A stretch of DNA of 64,000 nucleotides. Origin: Fontivita pretiosa (GTDB taxonomy: Bacteria; Planctomycetota; Phycisphaerae; Tepidisphaerales; Tepidisphaeraceae). Within the stretch, counting starts at the first letter, position 1. Each line of letters starts with the position of its first letter. Made by a program: the position numbers and the translations under genes. The notes below the pieces were generated by a model, which made no database searches, was not told the DNA's origin, and saw only the letters and a list, made by a program, of their open reading frames with translations. The stretch is from positions 4,030,001 through 4,094,000 of the forward strand of contig NZ_CP191258.1 of the NCBI RefSeq assembly GCF_050410795.1, written 5' to 3'. Of the stretch, positions 15,644-24,415 are shown piece by piece.

Positions 15644-15877
15644 ATGAGACAGCCGCACGTCGATGATTTCGTCCGACTGACCACCGACATCCCTGAGTTG
15701 GCGCTGGCGCGTGGCGAAGTGGGCATCGTTCGCAGCACGTGGTTTGCGCCCAGCGTGGCGTACGAGGTCGAGTTCCACCAGAAGGGGCAGAGCTGCGAGA
15801 TGCGCGCCCTGCTGATGCCTGAGCAGCTTCAGGTGGAAGAGGGTTCGTTGTTCGCCGGCGAGACTGCCGCGAACTGA
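15644..15877 (+). CDS. DUF4926 small protein
   Basis: A 77-residue protein of the DUF4926 type: VRLTTDIPELALARGEVG, then SVAYEVEFHQKGQ, matching the GdvGtVV...YEVEF pattern with a small beta-barrel look. Members often accompany toxin or DUF-type small operons, but here it stands alone between mutY and the sugar cluster. A GGAGG-like site (CACGGAGGACTCC) precedes the ATG. A perfect intrinsic terminator follows 80 bases after the stop. Confidence 0.75.
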   Translation: MRQPHVDDFVRLTTDIPELALARGEVGIVRSTWFAPSVAYEVEFHQKGQSCEMRALLMPEQLQVEEGSLFAGETAAN

Positions 15878-15957
15878 ACGCAAGCCGACCCGTGCCCGCC
15901 CGCGGCGGATGCCGGATGTGAACAGTTCATGTACTTCAGATCGTGTCGAGGGCGACA

Positions 15958-15986
15958 CGCGATCGACATAATCGATCGCGTTTTTT
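15958..15986 (+). terminator. Rho-independent terminator
   Basis: CGCGATCGA (15958-15966), loop CATAA, TCGATCGCG (15972-15980), then six T (15981-15986). A nine-base-pair perfect stem followed by a T-run. It terminates the DUF4926 transcript and insulates the glycosyltransferase cluster that begins at 16082. Confidence 0.93.
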
Positions 15987-16081
15987 GTGCGCGCCGCCAG
16001 ACCATCGCCTGTTCACTATGGCGGTTGTTCGATCCGTGGCTGGCTCGACTTGTTGATGATGGGCGATAGGATCGTCGGGTC

Positions 16082-17329
16082 ATGGACGAGCAGAAGGCTG
16101 CGAGTCGTGCGAAAGCTGCGGCGAACGTCGCGTCGGCGGGCAGGGGCGCCGGCCTGCGCGTGCTGCTCGTCCACAACTTCTACCAGCAGCCGGGCGGAGA
16201 GGATCAGGTCTTTGCCGCCGAGGCGAGGTTGCTGGAGTCTCGGGGGCACGTGGTCGCTCGATTCACGATGGATAACGACGCGATCGAGGGGATGGGCAGG
16301 CTCGAGCTGGCGGGCAAGACGCTCTGGAATCGCGCGGCACAGCAATCGCTGCGGCAGGCGATTCAGCAGATCCGCGCCGACGTGGTTCACTTCCACAACA
16401 CGTTTCCACTGATCTCACCGGCGGCGTATTACACGGCGCACGAGCAGGGTGCGGCGGTGGTGCAAACACTGCACAACTATCGACTGCTGTGTCCGGCGGC
16501 GACGTTCTATCGGGAAGGGCACGTGTGCGAGCAGTGTCTGGGTCGAACAGTGGCCTGGCCGGCGGTGGTGTACCGGTGCTATCGGGGGAGTCGATCGGCG
16601 TCGGCGGTGGTCGCGGGAATGCTGGCGTCGCATCGCCTGATGCACACGTGGCGCGAGCAGGTGGACATCTACATTGCGCTCACGCAGTTCGCGCGCAACA
16701 AGCTGATCGAAGGTGGCCTGCCCGCCGACCGGATATTGGTCAAGCCGAATTTCGTGGATCCGGATCCTGGTCCTGGGGATGGGCATGGAGGCTATGCGCT
16801 GTTTGTTGGCCGGCTTACAGAGGAGAAGGGGATTCGGACGTTGCTGGAATCATGGAAATCCTTATATGCTCGCGCGGGTGTGCGGTTGCGCATTGTCGGT
16901 GACGGCCCGATGCGTCAGCAGGTTATCCAGCAGGCGCATGAACAGGAAGGTATCGAGTACATGGGCCGTCGCGCCCCGGAAGAAGTTTATGGTATGATGG
17001 GTGAAGCGCGGGCGTTGATCTTTCCTTCGATCTGGTACGAGGGGTTGCCACGGACGATCATCGAGTCGTTTGCGGTGGGTACGCCTGTGGTTGCCTCGCG
17101 GCTCGGATCGATGGCGGAGGTGGTGGATGCCGGCCGAACCGGGATGCTGTTCGCTCCCGGAAATGGGAAGGAATTGACGTCGGCAATGGAAGAGTTGGTG
17201 CGTGAGGAAGGTCGTTATTGGCAGATGAGGCAATCGGCGCGTCTGGAGTACCAGACGCGATACACGGCGGAAGTGAACTACCCCACGCTGCTTGAATGCT
17301 ATGAGGCGGCGGTCGCTCGCCTGCGATGA
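16082..17329 (+). CDS. GT4 family glycosyltransferase
   Basis: A 415-residue GT-B transferase. The N-terminal Rossmann domain reads LRVLLVHNFYQQPGGEDQVF, typical of capsule/EPS transferases that add sugars to a lipid-linked acceptor, with HFHNTFPLISPAAYY after it. The donor domain begins at YALFVGRLTEEKGI and carries the E-x7-E motif IWYEGLPRTIIESFAVGTPVV. A C-x2-C pair (VCEQCLG, about 146-149) with further cysteines suggests a small metal or structural site often seen in this subfamily. First gene of the plus-strand sugar cluster; the gap to rfbF (232 bases) suggests its own promoter. Confidence 0.9.
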   Translation: MDEQKAASRAKAAANVASAGRGAGLRVLLVHNFYQQPGGEDQVFAAEARLLESRGHVVARFTMDNDAIEGMGRLELAGKTLWNRAAQQSLRQAIQQIRADVVHFHNTFPLISPAAYYTAHEQGAAVVQTLHNYRLLCPAATFYREGHVCEQCLGRTVAWPAVVYRCYRGSRSASAVVAGMLASHRLMHTWREQVDIYIALTQFARNKLIEGGLPADRILVKPNFVDPDPGPGDGHGGYALFVGRLTEEKGIRTLLESWKSLYARAGVRLRIVGDGPMRQQVIQQAHEQEGIEYMGRRAPEEVYGMMGEARALIFPSIWYEGLPRTIIESFAVGTPVVASRLGSMAEVVDAGRTGMLFAPGNGKELTSAMEELVREEGRYWQMRQSARLEYQTRYTAEVNYPTLLECYEAAVARLR

Positions 17330-17561
17330 GCCGATTCGCTTCAATCCGGTGCGATGTTTGCATGCACCAATTGCCCTGTCACCAGCAGTAAATGAGCATT
17401 GTGCAAATGTCGTAATGTCGCACTGGCTGGCGCAGCGGTGCTGAAACGACCTTTCCGGGTCGGATCGGATGGCTGGTCAGTCGGTGAGATCAGGTGTTGA
17501 CGTAACGAGATTTGATAAGGAGTCCGGCCTGCCCCTGGAGGGGCGCCGGAGTGACGTATCG

Positions 17562-18332
17562 ATGAAAGTCGCAATCTTAGCCGGGGGGATGGGGACACGG
17601 ATTGCCGAGGAAACGGACATCAAGCCTAAGCCGATGGTGGAGATCGGCGGGCGTCCGATCCTCTGGCACATCATGCAGCACTATTCGTACTACGGGTTCA
17701 ACGAGTTCGTCATCGCCCTGGGCTACAAGGGCGAATACATCAAGCGGTACATGGTCGATTACGGCCTGGCCGAGAGCGATCTGACGGTGGACATCGCCAG
17801 CGGGGACGTGCTGCGTCACGGGAATCGCCGGCCGGACTGGACGGTGGACCTTGTGGACACCGGGTTGCACACGATGACCGGCGGGCGGATCAAGCGTCTG
17901 CGGCCGTACCTGAACGGCTCGACATTCATGCTGACCTGGGGAGATGGTGTTTCGGATGTGAATTTGAAGGAGCTGCTGGCGTTTCATCGCCGGCACGGCA
18001 AGCTGGCGACGGTGACGGCGGTTCGCCCGCCGGCGCGATTCGGGCACATGGTCTTCGATGGAGATCGCGTCAAGGAGTTTTCGGAGAAGCCTCAGGCCAG
18101 CGAGGGCTGGATCAACGGCGCGTTCTTCGTCCTGGAGCCGGGGATCTTCGATTACATCGAAGGCGATCAAACCGCCTGGGAACGCGAGCCGATGGAGAGA
18201 CTGGCGCGAGATGGCCAGTTGATGGCTTATCGGCACACGGGGTTCTGGCAGTGCATGGACACGCTGCGTGACAAGCGCCTGCTGGAGTCGCTGTGGGAGT
18301 CAGGCCAGGCGCCGTGGAAGATCTGGAAGTAG
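17562..18332 (+). CDS. rfbF: Glucose-1-phosphate cytidylyltransferase, copy 1
   Basis: A 256-residue nucleotidyltransferase making CDP-glucose from CTP and glucose-1-phosphate. LAGGMGTR-x-AEETD-x-KPKPMVEIGG is the nucleotide-binding and catalytic start; TWGDGVSDVN holds the metal-binding aspartate; WINGAFFVLEPG and FWQCMDTLRDK are RfbF-specific. The length equals Salmonella RfbF (257). I start at 17562 (MKVAILAGG); the frame is open 93 bases further. It opens a block of CDP-sugar genes and is a close paralogue of the gene at 22394. Confidence 0.93.
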   Translation: MKVAILAGGMGTRIAEETDIKPKPMVEIGGRPILWHIMQHYSYYGFNEFVIALGYKGEYIKRYMVDYGLAESDLTVDIASGDVLRHGNRRPDWTVDLVDTGLHTMTGGRIKRLRPYLNGSTFMLTWGDGVSDVNLKELLAFHRRHGKLATVTAVRPPARFGHMVFDGDRVKEFSEKPQASEGWINGAFFVLEPGIFDYIEGDQTAWEREPMERLARDGQLMAYRHTGFWQCMDTLRDKRLLESLWESGQAPWKIWK

Positions 18333-18398
18333 CCACGACGCAGTCAGAAGCGACGGCGCGCGGCGCCGCAGGACGCACAACACTTGGGAAAGGCACCG

Positions 18399-19448
18399 AT
18401 GAAGATCCTGGTCACCGGGCATCTGGGTTATATCGGCACCGTGCTCACGCCGATGCTGCTGCGTCGCGGGCACGAAGTGGTGGGCATGGACGCCGACTGG
18501 TACAGCCGCTGTACGTTCGGCGATTCGCGGCAGATCGCGGAGGTGCCGAACCTGGCCAGGGACATCCGGGATGCAACCGTGTCGGACCTGAAGGGGTTTG
18601 ACACGATCATGCACCTGGCGGCGCTGAGCAATGATCCGCTGGGCAACCACAACCCGGAGCTGACCGACGAGATCAATAACCGTGCGACGGTACGTCTGGC
18701 GGAAATGGCTCGCGAGGCGGGCGTGCGACATTTCATCTTCAGCTCGACATGCTCCAACTATGGAGTGGCGGGTGATAGGTTCAACGACGAGAACAGCAGC
18801 TTGAATCCGTATACGCCGTATGCGCGGGCGAAAGTTGCGGCGGAGCTGGCACTGCGGCCGATGAACGATGAACGCTTTGCGGTGACGCTGATGCGCAGCG
18901 CCACGGCGTTCGGATACAGCCCGCGAATCCGCTGGGACCTGGTTTTGAACAATCTGACGGCGCACGCGGCGACGACGGGACGGATTTACCTCAAGTCCGA
19001 CGGCACGCCGTGGCGGGCGATCGTGCATATTGAGGACATCAGCCGGGCGTTCGTGGCGGTTGCCGAAGCGCCGCGCGAGGTGGTGGCGGGCCAGGCGTTC
19101 AACGTCGGGCAGACGCAGGAGAATTACCGCGTGCGCGAAATCGCCGAGATGGTGGCCCAAGTCGTGCCCGGCAGTCGGATCGAATACGCGCCCGACGCCA
19201 AACCCGATCCTCGCTGCTACCGGGTGAACTGCGACAAGCTTCCGCGCATGGTGCCGGCCTACCAGCCCAAGTGGACGGCGCGAGCGGGCATCGAGCAGGT
19301 GTATCAGGCGATCCGCAAATACGGCTTGAGCGCCGAGGAGTTTGAAGGCCCGCGTTATGCCCGGTTGCCGCACATCAAGCAGCTCATCGCCGATGGTGTG
19401 ATGAATGATCGATTCCGCTACACCAAGCAGGCGCAGCGGGCGGCGTGA
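18399..19448 (+). CDS. NAD-dependent epimerase/dehydratase (extended SDR), copy 1
   Basis: A 349-residue extended short-chain dehydrogenase acting on an NDP-sugar. The Rossmann motif is VTGHLGYIG (TGxxGxxG), the active site S-S-T (FSSTCSNYG) with YARAK as the YxxxK pair, and KSDGTPWRAIVHIEDISRA the sugar-binding end. AAGG lies 7 bases before the ATG at 18399, so I prefer it to the ATG at 18384. It follows rfbF by 66 bases and precedes a C-methyltransferase. The exact reaction (4-ketoreductase, 4,6-dehydratase or epimerase) cannot be told from sequence; the paralogue at 24416 shares its layout. Confidence 0.88.
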   Translation: MKILVTGHLGYIGTVLTPMLLRRGHEVVGMDADWYSRCTFGDSRQIAEVPNLARDIRDATVSDLKGFDTIMHLAALSNDPLGNHNPELTDEINNRATVRLAEMAREAGVRHFIFSSTCSNYGVAGDRFNDENSSLNPYTPYARAKVAAELALRPMNDERFAVTLMRSATAFGYSPRIRWDLVLNNLTAHAATTGRIYLKSDGTPWRAIVHIEDISRAFVAVAEAPREVVAGQAFNVGQTQENYRVREIAEMVAQVVPGSRIEYAPDAKPDPRCYRVNCDKLPRMVPAYQPKWTARAGIEQVYQAIRKYGLSAEEFEGPRYARLPHIKQLIADGVMNDRFRYTKQAQRAA

Positions 19449-19485
19449 GTGCGGTGCTTGCGGAGCCGGGGAGTGACAGGGAGAT

Positions 19486-20772
19486 ATGAAGACCGACGTG
19501 ACGGCAGTGACCAACAGTGACAGCGCCGCCAGCTTCCGCGCCAAGGCGGCCAGGACGTGTTGTCGCTCCTGTGGACAGCAGGGGCTGGAGCCGGTGCTGG
19601 ACCTTGGCGTGACGGCGCTGGTCGATACGCTGGTGACCAAGGAGCGTCTCAACGGGCCGGAAAACAAGTATCCGCTTCAGGTCGCCTTCTGCCCGAGCTG
19701 TTGCCTGATGCAGACGTGCGACACCCCGCCGCCCGAGGAAGTCTTCCACGAAGACTACACCTACTACGCGAGCTTCTCGACGACCTGGCTGGAGCACTCG
19801 CGGCGGTGCGCGCTGCAACAGATCCAAAGGTATGGACTGAACGAGCGGAGCCTGGTGATCGAGCTGGCCAGCAACGACGGGTATCTGCTGAAAAACTACG
19901 TGGAGAAGGGGATTCCGGTGCTGGGGATCGATCCGTGCCGCGGCCCGGTGGAGGCAGCGCGGAAAATCGGCGTGCCGACGCTGCATGCGTTCTTCGGGCT
20001 GGAGCTGGCCCGGAAGCTGGTCGCCGAGGGCAAACGCGCCGATATTGTTCACGCGAACAATGTGATGGCGCACGTGGCGGACCTGAACGGCTTTGTCGCG
20101 GGCATCGCGATGATCCTCAAGGACGATGGCGTGCTGGTGACGGAGTCTCCGTACGTCAGAGACCTGATCGACAACTGCGAGTTCGACACGATCTATCATG
20201 AGCACCTGTGCTACTACGGGGTCACGAGCCTGAAGAACCTGTACGCGCGGCACGGGCTGTACATCAACGACATCGAGCGGCTGCCGACGCACGGCGGGTC
20301 GCTGCGGCAGTACGTTTCCAAACGTCCCGGCGAGAGCGAAACGGTCAAGAGACTGCTGGCCGAGGAGCAGCAGATCGGCCTGACCCGCTACGGGCCGTAT
20401 TACCAGACCTTTGCCCATCGCGTGGAGGCGATCAAGCAGGAGATGCTGCGGATCCTTCGGGAACTGAAGGCTGCGGGCAAGCGTGTGGCGGCGTACGGAG
20501 CCAGCGCCAAAGGCAGCACGATGCTCAGCTACCTGGGCGCCGGTCCGGAGCTGATCGAATTCGTGGTTGATCGCAATGTGCACAAGCAGGGCAAGTTCAT
20601 GCCCGGCGTGCACAACCCCATCTACGACGTTGGAGCGATCCAGAGGCTCAAGCCGGATTATCTGGTGCTGCTGGTGTGGAATCTGAAGGATGAGATACTG
20701 AAACAACAGCAGGCATATCGGGACGCGGGAGGCAAGTTCATCATTCCGATACCGTATCCTGAGATTGTCTGA
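19486..20772 (+). CDS. Sugar C-methyltransferase with N-terminal zinc site, copy 1
   Basis: A 428-residue class I SAM methyltransferase of the TylC3/NDP-hexose C-3-methyltransferase type. The N-terminal zinc-binding domain has two C-x2-C pairs (CCRSC and FCPSC); the SAM domain starts at VIELASNDGYLLKNY with GIDP at strand 2; HEHLCYYG and a C-terminal Rossmann-like domain (AYGASAKGSTMLSYLG) complete the three-part fold. These enzymes methylate carbon 3 of a 4-keto sugar. GGGAG lies before the ATG. Its presence after rfbF and an SDR suggests a CDP-linked branched sugar. Confidence 0.9.
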   Translation: MKTDVTAVTNSDSAASFRAKAARTCCRSCGQQGLEPVLDLGVTALVDTLVTKERLNGPENKYPLQVAFCPSCCLMQTCDTPPPEEVFHEDYTYYASFSTTWLEHSRRCALQQIQRYGLNERSLVIELASNDGYLLKNYVEKGIPVLGIDPCRGPVEAARKIGVPTLHAFFGLELARKLVAEGKRADIVHANNVMAHVADLNGFVAGIAMILKDDGVLVTESPYVRDLIDNCEFDTIYHEHLCYYGVTSLKNLYARHGLYINDIERLPTHGGSLRQYVSKRPGESETVKRLLAEEQQIGLTRYGPYYQTFAHRVEAIKQEMLRILRELKAAGKRVAAYGASAKGSTMLSYLGAGPELIEFVVDRNVHKQGKFMPGVHNPIYDVGAIQRLKPDYLVLLVWNLKDEILKQQQAYRDAGGKFIIPIPYPEIV

Positions 20773-20795
20773 GGCACCGCGGGCGGTAAGCGCGC

Positions 20796-20811
20796 GGCGA
20801 GCAAGCTCGCC
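20796..20811. repeat. Perfect GC-rich palindrome between the methyltransferase genes
   Basis: GGCGAGC (20796-20802) and GCTCGCC (20805-20811) are perfect arms around AA. The spacer also contains GGGCGG and CCCCGG blocks. It could be a REP-like site or a weak processing hairpin between the two methyltransferase genes; there is no T-run. Confidence 0.4.
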
Positions 20812-20851
20812 CCGGCTACACGAGCGATACCAGCAGCGCAAACGAGAAGCG

Positions 20852-22072
20852 ATGAGCGACCAACTTGACGTTTCGGTGCACTGTCCGAACTGCGGCGGTC
20901 GCGGGATGCAGATGCTGTACGCGATCGACGACATCCCGGTGCACAGCACGATCAACCTTTCCTCCCGTGAGCGGGCGCTGTCGTTTCCGACCGGAAAGCT
21001 GCGGTTGGGGTTCTGCAATGCCTGCGGGTTCCTCAGCAACACCGCCTACGATGCCTCCCTTCAGCAATACTGCCAGGAGTGCGAGGAATCGCAGCACGTC
21101 TCGCCGACGTTCAACAGATTCGCGCGTGAGCTGGCGGCCAGGTGGATCGATCGCTACCAACTGCGTGGCAAGACGATCCTGGAGATCGGCTGTGGCAAGG
21201 GGGAATTCCTGGCGTTGATGTGTGAGCTGGGCGATTGCCGGGGGATCGGGATCGATCCCAGTTACCAGCCATCGCGTACGCCCGCGAAGGTGGCGCATCG
21301 GCTGCGTTTCATCAACGACCTGTACAGCGAGAAATACGCCGATCTGGAGGCCGACGCGATCCTGTGCCGTCACACGCTGGAGCACATTGGCCCGACGCTG
21401 GAGTTCATCCGGATGATCCGTCGGGCGATCGGGGATCGCCGGCACATGCTGGTGTTGTTTGAGTTGCCGGATGTGACGCGGGTGTTGAAAGAGGCGGCGT
21501 TCTGGGACGTCTATTATGAACACTGTTCATATTTCAGCCCCGGATCGCTGGCGCGGCTGTTTCGCAAGGCGGGTTTTGAGTTGCTGGAGCTGCGGCGGGA
21601 TTACGCGGACCAGTACCTGCTGCTGGCGGGGCAAGCCAGCGAGCAACCGACGCGGCCCGGTCTGCCGCTTGAGGATGATCTTCAGCAGATGCAGCAACTT
21701 GCCGCCGAATTTGCACGGCGGGTACAATCGAGCATCAAGGGCTGGCGGCAGATGATGACCGCGGCCCACGCCCGGGGCAAAAAAGTGGTCCTCTGGAGCG
21801 CCTTGAGCAAGGCGGTGGCCTTCCTGACGACGACGAAAGTGGGTCAAGCCGTTGAATATGCTGTGGATATCAACCCTCAACGGCAGGGGCGTTTCCTGCC
21901 GGTGACGGGCCAGCAGATCATGCCTCCGCAGTTTCTGCGGGACTATCAGCCCGACTACGTGATCCTGATGAACCCGATCTATGTGCCCGAGGTGCGGGCC
22001 GAGCTGGACAGATTGTCGGTGCCGGCGAAGGTTTTGGCGGTTGGCGCCGACGAGCCGGCATTGGATGGTTGA
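20852..22072 (+). CDS. Class I SAM methyltransferase with zinc site, copy 2
   Basis: A 406-residue relative of the upstream methyltransferase. N-terminal CPNCGG and a later FCNACGFL form a four-cysteine site; TILEIGCGKGEFLALM is SAM motif I; RHTLEHIGPTLEFIRMI follows; HCSYFSPGSLARLF parallels the HEHLCYYG segment of copy 1; and the C-terminal domain has the KKVVLWSALSKAVAFL strand-loop. Sequence similarity to copy 1 is low, so it may act on another position or sugar. The ATG at 20852 is preferred; a TTG at 20765 would overlap the previous stop. Confidence 0.85.
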   Translation: MSDQLDVSVHCPNCGGRGMQMLYAIDDIPVHSTINLSSRERALSFPTGKLRLGFCNACGFLSNTAYDASLQQYCQECEESQHVSPTFNRFARELAARWIDRYQLRGKTILEIGCGKGEFLALMCELGDCRGIGIDPSYQPSRTPAKVAHRLRFINDLYSEKYADLEADAILCRHTLEHIGPTLEFIRMIRRAIGDRRHMLVLFELPDVTRVLKEAAFWDVYYEHCSYFSPGSLARLFRKAGFELLELRRDYADQYLLLAGQASEQPTRPGLPLEDDLQQMQQLAAEFARRVQSSIKGWRQMMTAAHARGKKVVLWSALSKAVAFLTTTKVGQAVEYAVDINPQRQGRFLPVTGQQIMPPQFLRDYQPDYVILMNPIYVPEVRAELDRLSVPAKVLAVGADEPALDG

Positions 22073-22180
22073 ATCAGGCGGGTGTCAGGTCTCGGTCGGG
22101 CCTGCCCCGATTTGAGTTAAAAAGATCGATGCATATGCACCGACCTTGTACGCCTGGCATTGGCCGCGACGTGCGATGTC

Positions 22181-22262
22181 CCGTAGAGCTAGTGAAAACT
22201 AGCCGATGCCGTCGCCTCCGCCTCGGCAGCTATCGGACCAGCAATGCAGGTCCGGTTAAGGG
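22181..22262 (+). ncRNA. Candidate structured leader RNA in front of the second rfbF
   Basis: Within the 321-base gap before rfbF copy 2 there are three stems in a row. Stem 1: GCTAGT (22188-22193), GAAA loop, ACTAGC (22198-22203). Stem 2: CCGAT-GCCG (22203-22211) with CGGC (22224-22227) and ATCGG (22232-22236). Stem 3: CGGACC (22234-22239) with GGTCCG (22249-22254), extendable to 8 pairs with one wobble. Stems 2 and 3 share 22232-22236, so they exclude each other. This is the geometry of a leader switch. I could not match it to a known riboswitch. Confidence 0.4.
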
Positions 22263-22393
22263 CGGCTGGCGGCTGGACGATGTACGATCAGACATGTGGC
22301 AACAGACGTTACAGGCGATAGCACCGATGGAAACCGCAGTCGTTCCGCCCGCGACCTGATCGCGCCCGCGGCCCGGACTTCGGAGGTTCGCTC

Positions 22394-23164
22394 ATGAAAG
22401 TCGTCATCCTGGCCGGGGGTATGGGCACACGCCTGGCGGAAGAAACGGACATCAAGCCCAAGCCGATGGTTGAGATCGGCGGACGCCCGATCCTCTGGCA
22501 CATCATGCAGCATTACTCGGCCTACGGGTACAACGAGTTCGTCATTTGCCTGGGATACAAGGGCGAATACATCAAACGCTACATGCTGGATTACGCCAAG
22601 CTGACCAGCGATCTGACCGTCAAGATCCGCAGTGGCGACGTGATGCGCCACGGCAGCGGGATGAAGTGCGACTGGACGGTGGATCTGGTGGATACGGGGT
22701 TGCAGACCGCCACCGGCGGACGTGTCAAGCGAGTGCAGCAGTACGTCGGCAATCAGACGTTCATGCTGACCTACGGCGACGGGGTTTCGGATGTGAACAT
22801 CCACAAGTTGCTGGAGTTTCATCGCAAGCATGGCAAGCTGGCGACCCTCACCGCCGTGCGTCCGCCCGCCAGATTCGGACACATGCACTTCGAGGGCGAC
22901 CTGATCACCCAGTTCAGCGAAAAGCCGCAGACCGAGTCGGGGTGGATCAACGGCGGATTCTTCGTGATGGAACCGGCGGTCTTCGACCTGATCGGCGGTG
23001 ATGACACGTGGCTGGAACGCGAGACCCTGGAGATTCTGGCCAGCAGAAAACAATTGTGCGCCTACAAGCACGAAGGGTTCTGGCAGTGCATGGACACGCT
23101 GCGAGACAAGCGGCTGCTGGAAGATCTCTGGGCCAAAGGACAGGCGCCCTGGAAGGTCGGGTAG
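22394..23164 (+). CDS. rfbF: Glucose-1-phosphate cytidylyltransferase, copy 2
   Basis: A 256-residue close paralogue of the gene at 17562, with the same start (MKVVILAGGMGTR), the same TYGDGVSDVN metal site, WINGGFFVMEPA and FWQCMDTLRDK. GGAGG lies 8-9 bases before the ATG. All catalytic segments are intact, so both copies look functional. It heads a second sub-block (oxidase, SDR, RfbC, SAF-domain dehydrogenase) and is preceded by the candidate leader RNA. Confidence 0.93.
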   Translation: MKVVILAGGMGTRLAEETDIKPKPMVEIGGRPILWHIMQHYSAYGYNEFVICLGYKGEYIKRYMLDYAKLTSDLTVKIRSGDVMRHGSGMKCDWTVDLVDTGLQTATGGRVKRVQQYVGNQTFMLTYGDGVSDVNIHKLLEFHRKHGKLATLTAVRPPARFGHMHFEGDLITQFSEKPQTESGWINGGFFVMEPAVFDLIGGDDTWLERETLEILASRKQLCAYKHEGFWQCMDTLRDKRLLEDLWAKGQAPWKVG

Positions 23165-23186
23165 GGCAGCGGATCGGGTTGGGCGT

Positions 23187-24401
23187 ATGACTTACGACTT
23201 CGCGATCGTCGGTGGAGGAATTGTGGGACTGGCTACGGGGATGGCGCTGTGTCAGCGCTGCCCCGAGGCGCGGATCATTGTCATCGAGAAGGAAGATCGC
23301 TGGGCGGCGCACCAGACCGGACACAACAGCGGCGTGATTCACTCGGGCATTTATTACAGGCCCGGCAGCCTCAAGGCGCGGTTCGCCATCGAAGGCTCGC
23401 GGCTGATTCCCGAGTTCTGCAAGCAGCACGGCATCGCTCACGATGTGTGTGGCAAAATCATCGTCGCCACCGAAGAGTGGGAACTGCCGCTGCTGGACAA
23501 CCTGCTGAAGCGGGGCTTTGCCCACGGCCTGCCCATCCGCAAGATCTCCGCCGAGCAGATCAGGGAAATCGAGCCGCACTGCACGGGTCTGGCGGGCATC
23601 GAGGTCAAGAGCACGGGGATTGTGGATTTCAAGGCTGTGGCCGCTGCCTACGCCAGGATCATTCAGCAGCACGGCGGAGAGCTGCGACTGGGGTGTCGGC
23701 TGAGCGGCATCGTCCACCACTCCGGGCAGATTAGCCTGGAGACCACGGCCGGCACGTTCCACACGAAATTCCTGGTCAACTGCGGAGGGCTGCACTGCGA
23801 CCGGATCGCCCGGCTGGATGAGGTGGATCCGCAGGCGAAGATCGTTCCGTTCCGCGGTGAATATTACGAGCTGGTGCCCGGGAAACGGCATCTGGTCAGA
23901 AACCTGATTTACCCGGTTCCCAACCCGGACTTCCCGTTCCTGGGCGTGCACTTTACACGGATGATCGACGGCAGCATTCACTGCGGCCCAAACGCCGTGC
24001 TGGCGCTGAAGCGCGAGGGATACACCTGGCGCGACATCAGCCTGCGCGACATGTGGGACGCGCTGAGCTATCGGGGTTTCTGGGCACTGGCCAGGCGAAA
24101 TTTCGGCGAGGGGATGAAGGAAGTCTACCGCAGCTTCAGCAAGAAGGCGTTTACCCGCACGCTTCAGCGGCTGATTCCCGAGGTGCAGGAGCAGGACCTT
24201 GTGCCATCGCACGCGGGCGTGCGGGCGCAGGCTCTGCTGCCGGATGGAAAGCTGGTGGATGATTTTCTGATCGTGCGCGGCCACAACAGCGTGCACGTGT
24301 GCAATGCTCCATCACCGGCGGCGACGGCGTCGATCCCGATCGGCCGGGCCGTGGCCGAGCAGCTCCCGCTGCCTGAGCGGGTCGCGGTGGCGGTGTCTTA
24401 A
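23187..24401 (+). CDS. FAD-dependent L-2-hydroxyglutarate oxidase-like protein
   Basis: A 404-residue DAO-family flavoenzyme. FAD-binding GGGIVGLATG (about 8-17), then the LhgO-type HQTGHNSGVIHSGIYY, GLAGIEVKSTGIVDF, and a C-terminal PSHAGVRAQAL-x10-DF motif are present. These match L-2-hydroxyglutarate oxidase (LhgO/CsiF), which returns 2-hydroxyglutarate to 2-oxoglutarate. Its place inside a CDP-sugar operon (22 bases after rfbF, 14 before an SDR) suggests either removal of a side product of sugar-modifying dehydrogenases or oxidation of a sugar-derived hydroxy acid; both are inference. Confidence 0.85.
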   Translation: MTYDFAIVGGGIVGLATGMALCQRCPEARIIVIEKEDRWAAHQTGHNSGVIHSGIYYRPGSLKARFAIEGSRLIPEFCKQHGIAHDVCGKIIVATEEWELPLLDNLLKRGFAHGLPIRKISAEQIREIEPHCTGLAGIEVKSTGIVDFKAVAAAYARIIQQHGGELRLGCRLSGIVHHSGQISLETTAGTFHTKFLVNCGGLHCDRIARLDEVDPQAKIVPFRGEYYELVPGKRHLVRNLIYPVPNPDFPFLGVHFTRMIDGSIHCGPNAVLALKREGYTWRDISLRDMWDALSYRGFWALARRNFGEGMKEVYRSFSKKAFTRTLQRLIPEVQEQDLVPSHAGVRAQALLPDGKLVDDFLIVRGHNSVHVCNAPSPAATASIPIGRAVAEQLPLPERVAVAVS

Positions 24402-24415
24402 TCTGGAGATGTTCA

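Noticed and set aside
22181..22262. Cyclic di-GMP-I riboswitch
   Set aside because: A GAAA-capped helix is there, but the conserved joining sequences of that riboswitch are not.
22069..22359. A 96-codon frame in the gap before the second rfbF
   Set aside because: Arg/Cys-rich, no family, and it overlaps the candidate leader RNA; its start touches the previous stop by chance.
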